DNA of 33,802 nt from Bacillota bacterium (lineage in GTDB: Bacteria; Bacillota; Clostridia; Peptostreptococcales; Anaerovoracaceae): NCBI GenBank assembly GCA_029239605.1, contig JARBUO010000037.1, positions 1 through 33,802 on the forward strand, written 5' to 3'. The translations under genes and the position numbers were made by a program. The notes beneath the pieces are model-generated. The model made no database searches. It saw only the letters and a program-made list of their open reading frames with translations, and was not told where the DNA came from. Positions 16,044 through 23,009 of this stretch are shown in pieces. Every line of letters starts with the position of its first letter. Position 1 is the first letter of the stretch.

Positions 16044-16181
16044 TGCTTGTTCTGAATCCATTTGTCGAACGGCGTTGCCGCAAGGAAAGAAATATCGAAT
16101 CATAGCATGCGAAATGTTATGGCAATTTATGATAAAATGAACATAATTAACATAATAAAGGTTACGGGAGGTTGCGGGACT

Positions 16182-17321
16182 ATGTTACATTTCGAGGTGA
16201 ACGAGCAAAGCACAGCACAGATAAAAGTAATAGGTGTTGGCGGCGGCGGAAGCAATGCCGTCAATAGAATGATAGAAACAGGATTGAACGGCGTTAACTT
16301 CATGGCAATTAATACGGACAAGCAGGCATTGGCTGGCTCCAAAGCAGAGACAAAGCTGCAGATCGGTGAAAAGCTCACAAAAGGACTTGGCGCCGGTGCA
16401 AATCCAGAAGTAGGGCAAAAGGCTGCTGAGGAAAATTTGGACGACCTTACCAAATTCATCGCCGGTTCAGACATGGTCTTTATCACTGCGGGAATGGGCG
16501 GAGGTACCGGAACAGGTGCTGCACCGATCATCGCAAAAGCCGCTAAGGATCTGGGTATCCTCACCGTAGGAGTTGTAACAAAACCATTTACTTTTGAAGG
16601 TAAGAAAAGAAGAGATCACGCAGAACTTGGAATCAAGTTTCTGAAGAAATATGTAGATTCTCTGGTGGTAGTGCCAAATGACAAGCTGCTCCAGATTGCT
16701 GAGAAAAACACATCAATGCTGGAAGCCTTTAAGATGGCAGATGAGGTCTTAAAGCAGGGTGTTCAGGGAATTTCCGATCTGATTGCTGAAGCTGGACTCA
16801 TCAATCTGGATTTTGCTGATGTAAAAACAGTTATGAGTGACAGAGGGATTGCGCACATGGGTGTGGGAAGAGGTACCGGCGAAAGCCGTGTTGCGGAAGC
16901 AGTTAAAGCTGCTATCGAGAGCCCGCTTCTGGAGACTTCCATCAACGGAGCGAAAGCAATCCTGCTCAACATTATGGGCGGTTACGATCTGGGCATGCTG
17001 GAAGTTAATGAAGCAGCAGATCAGATTGAGAAGGCTGCAGACAAGGATGCAATCGTAATCTTCGGCGCATCCGTGAAGGAAGAAATGAAGGATGAAATCA
17101 TCATAACAGTTATCGCAACCGGATTTGAAGACAGACCCGCAGACATATTATCGCCAAGCAGAGACAAGGCAGAGGCTCATGCCGCGGAGGAAGATGGCGC
17201 AGGAAACACGTCAGGGGAGGATGCAGGTAATCAGACCAAGGATGATATTTTCCAATCGAAAGTCACCGGTGCATTTGATATCCCGTCTTTCCTGAGCAAG
17301 GATAAAATGGGAAACTTCTAA
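16182..17321 (+). CDS. ftsZ: Cell division GTPase FtsZ
   Basis: 379 residues from ATG 16182. Tubulin-like GTPase that assembles the Z ring and recruits the divisome at midcell. The nucleotide-binding region includes [12 protein letters not shown] (19-30), the tubulin signature GGGTGTG (106-112), the TKPF/RRDHA region and the T7 loop NLDFADV (208-214). An acidic, low-complexity linker (about 325-360) leads to the C-terminal peptide DIPSFL, which binds membrane tethers such as FtsA or SepF. The frame is open back to 16062, but GGGAGG (16166-16171) ten bases before 16182 and the family N-terminus mark the true start. No ftsA precedes it, so SepF encoded elsewhere is the likely tether. Confidence 0.97.
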   Translation: MLHFEVNEQSTAQIKVIGVGGGGSNAVNRMIETGLNGVNFMAINTDKQALAGSKAETKLQIGEKLTKGLGAGANPEVGQKAAEENLDDLTKFIAGSDMVFITAGMGGGTGTGAAPIIAKAAKDLGILTVGVVTKPFTFEGKKRRDHAELGIKFLKKYVDSLVVVPNDKLLQIAEKNTSMLEAFKMADEVLKQGVQGISDLIAEAGLINLDFADVKTVMSDRGIAHMGVGRGTGESRVAEAVKAAIESPLLETSINGAKAILLNIMGGYDLGMLEVNEAADQIEKAADKDAIVIFGASVKEEMKDEIIITVIATGFEDRPADILSPSRDKAEAHAAEEDGAGNTSGEDAGNQTKDDIFQSKVTGAFDIPSFLSKDKMGNF

Positions 17322-17339
17322 CTAAAGATTTGAAGAGTG

Positions 17340-17363
17340 AGCCGGGGTAAAAGCCGGCTTTTT
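17340..17363 (+). terminator. Rho-independent terminator after ftsZ
   Basis: AGCCGG (17340-17345) and CCGGCT (17354-17359) form a GC-rich stem with an 8-base loop, followed by an uninterrupted run of five T residues (17359-17363). It begins 19 bases after the ftsZ stop. This is the most canonical terminator in the window and marks the end of the dcw transcription unit. Confidence 0.85.
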
Positions 17364-17389
17364 CTAATACTATTCTTAATTGAATCGTA

Positions 17390-17420
17390 TGATATTGTTC
17401 TCAAACCAAGCTTTTCATAC
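17390..17420 (+). promoter_or_regulatory. Weak promoter candidate before the rRNA methyltransferase gene
   Basis: Between the ftsZ terminator and the next start codon there is TTGTTC, a 17-base spacer and TACATT, matching the sigma-A consensus at three and four of six positions. A promoter is expected here because a strong terminator lies just upstream, but the match is poor and the exact site is uncertain. Confidence 0.25.
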
Positions 17421-17447
17421 ATTAGGAACAGTATAACGGAGTGTGAT

Positions 17448-18371
17448 ATGAAGGTAATAGCCTCATCAGATAACCGAATATATAAGGCAGCCGTACAGTT
17501 GAAACTGAAAAAATACCGCGACGAACAGATGAAATATCTCATTGAAGGCACAAACCTCATCAAGGAAGCCCTGCGCAATGGCGGCGAAATAGAAACATTC
17601 ATTTTCAGTGAGGACTATGGAAGCCAGGCAGGGATGGATCACGATGCTTCGTCAGAAGCCTTCGATACCGTAAAAGAAGCGGAGCATGCCGCTGAAAGGT
17701 CGGGTGCATCAATCATAGGACTGACTTCTCAGCTTTTTCGGAAGCTGTCGGATACGGAAACACCCCAAGGCATTATGGCAGTGGTGAAAAAACAGGCTCT
17801 TGGAGAAACGGAATTTTTCGGATCAAAATATAATCTGGATTATAGGAATCAAAAGGATGAGAATTCGATTCCTGCGGGCCAATCGGGAGAAGGGAAACGT
17901 TTTGCACCATCCAATGTGGTCATACTTGATCGATTACAGGATCCCGGAAACATCGGTACGATTCTGAGAACCGCAGATGCGGCAGGCTATCTGGGCGCGA
18001 TACTGCTAAAGGGCACTGCCGATATTTATTCTCCGAAGATCGTCAGGGCAGCAGCCGGTTCCCTGTTTCGCCTTCCTGTATTCATGACGGAAACGCCGGG
18101 ACAGACCATTGACCTGCTCCGTAAGCATAAGAAAAAAATTGTGTGCACAGCACTGAATACGGATCATTATTATTATGATGTGAATCTTGCACAAGACGCA
18201 GCGGTGATCATTGGTAATGAGGGAAATGGGGTTTGCAGAGAATTTTTAACGGAGTCTGATTTACAGGTTAAGATCCCGATGGAAGGAACCATAGAATCCC
18301 TTAACGCAGCGGTAGCTGCCGGAATCCTCATGTATGAGTCGGTAAGGCAGCAATATCAACGTTCGCTTTGA
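17448..18371 (+). CDS. SpoU/TrmH-family 2'-O-ribose RNA methyltransferase
   Basis: 307 residues from ATG 17448. SAM-dependent SPOUT-fold methyltransferase, probably acting on 23S rRNA (RlmB/TrmH-like). The N-terminal substrate-binding domain begins with MKVIASSDNRIYKAAVQLK and YLIEGTNLIKEA. The catalytic domain has DRLQDPGNIGTILRTADA (motif 1, about 161-178), IIGNEGNGV (motif 2, 254-262) and VKIPMEGTIESLNAAVAAG (motif 3, about 274-292). Between the domains is a hydrophilic stretch (about 117-155) longer than usual. The frame extends upstream through the terminator, but GGAG six bases before ATG 17448 and the family N-terminus set the start. The target nucleotide cannot be read from sequence. 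Location upstream of pheST is common in Firmicutes. Confidence 0.88.
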   Translation: MKVIASSDNRIYKAAVQLKLKKYRDEQMKYLIEGTNLIKEALRNGGEIETFIFSEDYGSQAGMDHDASSEAFDTVKEAEHAAERSGASIIGLTSQLFRKLSDTETPQGIMAVVKKQALGETEFFGSKYNLDYRNQKDENSIPAGQSGEGKRFAPSNVVILDRLQDPGNIGTILRTADAAGYLGAILLKGTADIYSPKIVRAAAGSLFRLPVFMTETPGQTIDLLRKHKKKIVCTALNTDHYYYDVNLAQDAAVIIGNEGNGVCREFLTESDLQVKIPMEGTIESLNAAVAAGILMYESVRQQYQRSL

Positions 18372-18527
18372 ATAAAGTCAGAGATGAGCGGCAATGAATG
18401 AAACAGGAAGAATCGACGACGGCAGCTGTAAGTGCTTTAACTCAGTAACCGAGCGATCAAATATAAGAAAATAAAAAGAGCAAAATAAGAGAAAAATTAA
18501 TTATAGAATAGAAATGGAGATAGGTTT

Positions 18528-19550
18528 ATGCAAAGTCAATTGATGAAAATTTTGCAGGAAGCGAAAGAACAATTGCAGATGGCTTCCTCAATCCTTGAAG
18601 CGGAAGACATCAGAGTAAAGGTGCTTGGAAAAAAAGGCCAGCTTACGGAGATCCTGCGTTCCATGGGTTCTTTAAGCCCGGATGAAAGAAAGGATTTTGG
18701 GAAGGCTGCCAATAATGTGCGTGCTGAGATAGAGTCACTGCTGGAAGAAACGTTTACTGCCATGAAAGAGCACCAGAAAGCAGATAAATTTATAAAGGAG
18801 AAAATTGATGTGACGGAACCCGGGACCAAAATAAACCTGGGCGTGAAGCATCCTATCACCATCACTATAGATGAAATTTCCCGAATCTTTATGAGCATGG
18901 GCTTCAGCATTGCGGAAGGCCCAGAAGTTGAGACGGTTTTCAATAACTTCGATGCCCTGAATGCTCCTAAGAATCATCCTTCAAGAGATATGACGGATAC
19001 CTTCTATATTACAGAGAATACCCTGCTCCGTACTCAGACCTCTCCGGTTCAGGCAAGAACACTGATGAAGGAGAATCCACCGATTAAGATTATCTCACCG
19101 GGACGCTGTTTCCGCTGTGATACGGCGGATGCAACTCATTCACCGATGTTCCATCAGGTGGAAGGACTCAATGTAGATGAGGGAATTACCATGGCGGATT
19201 TGAAGGGAACACTGAATTCCTTTGCCAAGCAGCTGTTCGGTTCCAGAGTAAAAACCAAGTTCCGCCCGCACTATTTCCCTTTCACTGAGCCCAGCGCAGA
19301 AATGGACGTTTCCTGTTTTAAATGCGGAGGCGCAGGCTGCAGATTTTGTAAAGGCAGCGGCTGGATCGAAATTCTCGGCTGTGGTATGGTTCACCCCAAC
19401 GTGCTCAAGGTAGGCCATGTGGATACTGAAAAATATACGGGCTTTGCTTTTGGAATGGGCGTAGAGAGAATTGCGCTTCTGAAATATGAAATTGACGATA
19501 TCAGACTGCTTTATGAGAACGATATGCGTTTCATCCAGCAATTTAAATGA
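18528..19550 (+). CDS. pheS: Phenylalanyl-tRNA synthetase alpha subunit
   Basis: 340 residues. Catalytic subunit of the (alpha-beta)2 PheRS that charges tRNA-Phe in the cytoplasm. An N-terminal coiled-coil arm (about 1-90) precedes the class II core. Visible motifs are GPEVETVFNNFDALN in the motif 1 region, FRCDTADATHSPMFHQVEGL (motif 2, about 195-214) and GFAFGMGVERIALLKY (motif 3, about 305-320). A Cys cluster (C263, C266, C271, C274), seen in many PheS sequences, may bind metal. The 156-base upstream spacer has no T-box-like consensus that I could recognise. pheT follows after 57 bases. Confidence 0.97.
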   Translation: MQSQLMKILQEAKEQLQMASSILEAEDIRVKVLGKKGQLTEILRSMGSLSPDERKDFGKAANNVRAEIESLLEETFTAMKEHQKADKFIKEKIDVTEPGTKINLGVKHPITITIDEISRIFMSMGFSIAEGPEVETVFNNFDALNAPKNHPSRDMTDTFYITENTLLRTQTSPVQARTLMKENPPIKIISPGRCFRCDTADATHSPMFHQVEGLNVDEGITMADLKGTLNSFAKQLFGSRVKTKFRPHYFPFTEPSAEMDVSCFKCGGAGCRFCKGSGWIEILGCGMVHPNVLKVGHVDTEKYTGFAFGMGVERIALLKYEIDDIRLLYENDMRFIQQFK

Positions 19551-19607
19551 TTTGCGTTTCATAATGCAGCTCGAACAAGTCGATTTGAAATAGGAGGAAA
19601 AAAATAT

Positions 19608-22007
19608 ATGTTAGTACCTATCGATTGGTTAAAGGAATATACAGACATAAAAGTGGACGTTGATCTGTTCTGTGAAAGAATGATCATGTCCGGTTCGAAC
19701 ATTGAAACGGTGGAACGTTACGGTGAGGGCATCGAGAATGTTGTGGTTGGAAGGATCGTGGATATTGAAAAACATCCGGATGCTGATAAGCTTCTCGTCA
19801 CTCAGATCGATATCGGCGAAGAAGCGCTTCTTCAGATCGTTACGGGAGCAACGAATATCTTTGAGGGGGCTTATGTTCCTGTGGTTCTGCACGGCGGAAA
19901 GCTGCCCGGCGACAAGGTAATCAAAAAAGGCAGGCTGAGAGGCGTTGAGTCCAACGGCATGCTCTGCTCTCCCGGTGAACTGGGCTTTGAAGATAAGGTG
20001 ATTCCTGTTGCACTGAAGGACGGAATCTGGATTCTGGATAAGGAATATCCCCTTGGACAGGACATTGTGGAGGCTTTGGGACTAAAAAATTCAGTGGTTG
20101 ATTTTGAAATCACACCCAATCGGCCTGACTGTCTTTCCATGATTGGTATGGGAAGAGAAGCAGCAGCGACCTTTGGAGGAACTCTGAAGTATCCTGAGAC
20201 TGAGTGTCAAAAGGAAGAAGGCAAGGCGAAGGATTATATAGAGATTGAAATCAAAAAACCTGAGCTTTGCAGGCGTTATGTGGGAAGAATCGTAAAAGAT
20301 GTAAAGATAGAGCAGTCCCCCTGGTGGCTGCAGAAAAGACTGATTTATTCAGGTATGAGACCCATTAACAACATCGTTGATATTACCAACTATGTCATGC
20401 TGGAATACGGTCAGCCAATCCATGCCTTTGATATCAGAGATATCGCGGACAGCAAAATTATCGTTGACACCGCAGAGGAAGGCGAAGTTTTTACCACCCT
20501 TGACGGAACCGAACGGAAGCTGACTGGCAATATGCTGCTGATTAAAGACGGCAAGCGCGGCGTTGCCATTGCAGGCGTCATGGGAGGTTTGAATTCTGAA
20601 ATTAAGGAAGATACAGCTACGATCCTGATCGAGGCTGCAAACTTCAGCGGTGACAGCATCAGGGCAACTTCAAAAAAACTTGCGCTGCGTACCGAAGCGT
20701 CCTCTCGCTTTGAGAAGGGAATCGACCCTAATCTTTGCGAAACAGCAGCAGACAGGGTCTGCAAACTGATCGAGCTTCTGGGTGCGGGTACTGTAATCAA
20801 GGGTGCGGTGGATGTCTACCCGACGAAGCTTGATAATGATGCTGTAACGGTGCGGATTGACAGAATCAACAACATTCTGGGTACAGACCTTTCAGGCAAA
20901 GAAATGGAAGAGATTCTGGAAAGTCTCGAAATGGGCGTATCCAGACTGGGCAACACCATGAAGGTGACGCCGCCTACCATCCGTCAGGATCTCCAGGAAG
21001 AAATCGACATCGTAGAAGAAATCGCCAGAATTTATGGTTATGATAAATTACCTGTAACGTTGCCCAAGGGAAATGCCGAGGCTAAGAAGTCAAGGGAACG
21101 ATCCCTGAGAGACAGAGCCAGAGAGCTTATGACCGCAATGGGAGCAAATGAGATCCAAACCTATTCCTTTGTCAGCCCAAAAGGCGTGGACAATGTAAGG
21201 ATCGATGAAGATTCCTGGGAAAGGAATTTTGTACGTTTGATCAATCCTCTCGGTGAGGAAAACAGCGTCATGAGAACCATTCTTACGCCAAACATGATGG
21301 AAGTTCTTGGACGAAATTACTCCAGAAATATCAGTTCAGTAAAAGCCTTTGAAATCGGAAACACTTTCTTCAAAAATCTTGATGAAGAAGTAGCGCTTCC
21401 CGATGAGAGAGATTCTATGGCCATTGGCTGCTATGGAGAAGGAGAAAGCTTCTTTACACTGAAAGGCATGCTGGAGGAACTGTTTGCCTCTCTGGGAATC
21501 CGCGGAACGGTCTATGTACCGGAAAGCGATTACGGTGTCTACCATCCGGGTAGATGCGCAAGAATCAACTATAAAGATACAGAACTGGGCATTATGGGTG
21601 AAGTTCATCCTGATGTTGCAGAAAAATACGGAATTGGAACAAGAGTCTATTGCTGTGAGCTTGCCTTTGATCAGGTTATCCGTCATGCGGATACTACTAA
21701 GTTCTATAAGCCGCTTCCCAAATACCCGGCGATTTCAAGAGATATTGCGCTGCTGGTGAAAGAAGAAGTTTACGTAGCCGAAATTGAGAGTATCATCAAA
21801 GAAATCGGCGGCAAACTTTTGGAAAGCGTCTCCCTGTTTGATGTTTACAGAGGAAAACAGGTTCAGGAAGGAAGAAAGAGCGCAGCCTTCGCATTGAAGT
21901 ATCGTGCTGCTGACCGAACACTTACCGACGAAGAGGTGGTAAAGGTTCATCAGAAGGTTCTTGATGCTTTGAAAGAGAAACTGGATGCGGTACTCCGTGA
22001 AATGTAA
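19608..22007 (+). CDS. pheT: Phenylalanyl-tRNA synthetase beta subunit
   Basis: 799 residues, the full bacterial length. Domains in order: an EMAP-like tRNA-binding fold (about 40-150, with DIEKHPDADKLLVTQIDIG and VESNGMLCSPGELG), the B3/B4 editing domain (about 210-400) that hydrolyses mischarged Tyr-tRNA-Phe, and B5 (about 405-475). A catalytically inactive class II-like core (about 490-690) and a C-terminal anticodon-binding FDX-ACB domain (about 705-799, beginning YPAISRDIALLV) complete it. It pairs with PheS. AGGAGG (19592-19597) precedes the ATG by ten bases. Confidence 0.97.
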   Translation: MLVPIDWLKEYTDIKVDVDLFCERMIMSGSNIETVERYGEGIENVVVGRIVDIEKHPDADKLLVTQIDIGEEALLQIVTGATNIFEGAYVPVVLHGGKLPGDKVIKKGRLRGVESNGMLCSPGELGFEDKVIPVALKDGIWILDKEYPLGQDIVEALGLKNSVVDFEITPNRPDCLSMIGMGREAAATFGGTLKYPETECQKEEGKAKDYIEIEIKKPELCRRYVGRIVKDVKIEQSPWWLQKRLIYSGMRPINNIVDITNYVMLEYGQPIHAFDIRDIADSKIIVDTAEEGEVFTTLDGTERKLTGNMLLIKDGKRGVAIAGVMGGLNSEIKEDTATILIEAANFSGDSIRATSKKLALRTEASSRFEKGIDPNLCETAADRVCKLIELLGAGTVIKGAVDVYPTKLDNDAVTVRIDRINNILGTDLSGKEMEEILESLEMGVSRLGNTMKVTPPTIRQDLQEEIDIVEEIARIYGYDKLPVTLPKGNAEAKKSRERSLRDRARELMTAMGANEIQTYSFVSPKGVDNVRIDEDSWERNFVRLINPLGEENSVMRTILTPNMMEVLGRNYSRNISSVKAFEIGNTFFKNLDEEVALPDERDSMAIGCYGEGESFFTLKGMLEELFASLGIRGTVYVPESDYGVYHPGRCARINYKDTELGIMGEVHPDVAEKYGIGTRVYCCELAFDQVIRHADTTKFYKPLPKYPAISRDIALLVKEEVYVAEIESIIKEIGGKLLESVSLFDVYRGKQVQEGRKSAAFALKYRAADRTLTDEEVVKVHQKVLDALKEKLDAVLREM

Positions 22008-22049
22008 CGGAAGAAAAATGTTACGAAATCGAAATTACTGATGTGAAAT

Positions 22050-22086
22050 CCGCCGTTTTTGCACTTATAGAGAGCATAGGCGGCGG
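22050..22086 (+). other. Strong hairpin after pheT
   Basis: CCGCCG (22050-22055) pairs with CGGCGG (22081-22086). The stem continues inward through TTT with AGG (two wobbles) and TGC (22060-22062) with GCA (22074-22076), for about 12 pairs with one mismatch and an 11-base loop. No T-tract follows, so it is not a standard terminator. A smaller hairpin, TTCTGA (22109-22114) with TCAGAA (22125-22130), lies downstream in the same 213-base spacer. Confidence 0.5.
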
Positions 22087-22220
22087 TATCCAAGTATGTT
22101 ATCATGGATTCTGAGGTGTTTCCATCAGAAAACCGTAAAATAGGTATATTGTTTCTATACTATGAATAAGGGCAGATTGCGGTTTCTGTGAAATGACCCG
22201 GATAAAAAGGGGGGAAAAGC

Positions 22221-22841
22221 ATGGAGGATAACAATAAGGTAACGGTTAAAATCTATGGGCAGGAATACACTATTGCAGGAAATACGCCCAGAGAACACAT
22301 CATGCGGGTTGCCGACTACGTCAATACCAAAATGCATGAAATTGCCAGGGCTCTGCCTACGGGTTCCGTATCATCACTGGCGGTTTTGTCCGCCGTTAAT
22401 GTAGCCGACGATTATTTTACCGCTGTGGAAAGGCTTAACAGCCTCAAGCTGCAGAATGAACAGCTAGAGAAGGACTCCAAGCACTATGTTCAGCTCTGGG
22501 ATGAAGCAAAAAAGAGCTTCTTGCAGTACAAGGAGGATGCCCAGGCGAGCATTGAACAGAGGGAGGAACTTCAGAGACTTTTCAACGAAAAAACTGTGGA
22601 CCTTGACCGGATGACCACTACCTACAGACAACTGGAAGAAAAATATACAGCTCTGCTCAGTAAGAATGAAGAGCTTTCAAGCAGGCTAAAGACACAGCAG
22701 GAAGATAAGGCTGTAGAGTCGTCTGCAATGAAGGAACTGGAAGCGAAGTGCAAGGATATGGAAAACAGTTTCTTTGACATTCAGATGGAGAACATTCGCC
22801 TGAAGGGTGAGCTGGAACGATACAAAAAGATGGTGGACTAA
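22221..22841 (+). CDS. zapA: ZapA-type cell division protein with long coiled-coil tail
   Basis: 206 residues. The N-terminal part (about 5-85) is a ZapA domain: KVTVKIYGQEYTIAGNTPREHIMRVADYVNTKM, then SLAVLSAVNVADDYF. ZapA binds FtsZ and promotes bundling of Z-ring filaments. After residue 70 the protein is almost entirely charged heptad-like coiled coil to the end. Classical ZapA is about 85-110 residues, so this version has roughly 100 additional residues of coiled coil, likely a longer spacer or an oligomerisation rod. AGGGGGG precedes the ATG by about eight bases. It lies between pheT and mutS2, a common Firmicutes arrangement. Confidence 0.85.
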   Translation: MEDNNKVTVKIYGQEYTIAGNTPREHIMRVADYVNTKMHEIARALPTGSVSSLAVLSAVNVADDYFTAVERLNSLKLQNEQLEKDSKHYVQLWDEAKKSFLQYKEDAQASIEQREELQRLFNEKTVDLDRMTTTYRQLEEKYTALLSKNEELSSRLKTQQEDKAVESSAMKELEAKCKDMENSFFDIQMENIRLKGELERYKKMVD

Positions 22842-22916
22842 GGTAATCTGGACTTGAATGGAATGTTCAGCCGTTTGAGTCACAATTACAGCAGTAATGG
22901 ATAACAATACATAAGG

Positions 22917-22962
22917 AAACGCTGATTCATTACGTACGTATACTCCATTAAATCAGCGCTTT
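22917..22962 (+). other. Hairpin in the zapA-mutS2 spacer
   Basis: CGCTGATT (22920-22927) pairs perfectly with AATCAGCG (22951-22958), and AAA (22917-22919) can add pairs with TTT (22960-22962) across a bulged C. The loop contains the 10-base palindrome TACGTACGTA. No long T-run follows. A weak terminator or an RNA-processing hairpin is possible. Confidence 0.4.
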
Positions 22963-23009
22963 ATAAAACCATCTGCCAACTCGGATTGATCGGGTATTAA
23001 GGATAAAAA

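Noticed and set aside
16062..16181. Upstream start for ftsZ adding 40 residues
   Set aside because: The extra residues are unlike FtsZ and lie in the leader; GGGAGG supports ATG 16182.
18372..18527. Possible T-box leader before pheS
   Set aside because: T-box control of pheST is known in Firmicutes, but the 156-base spacer lacks the conserved T-box sequence, a specifier stem-loop and a terminator/antiterminator pair that I could recognise. Nothing else definite is in it.
22130..22165. TATACT as a -10 box before zapA
   Set aside because: The hexamer is good, but the region 16-18 bases upstream has no -35 resemblance.
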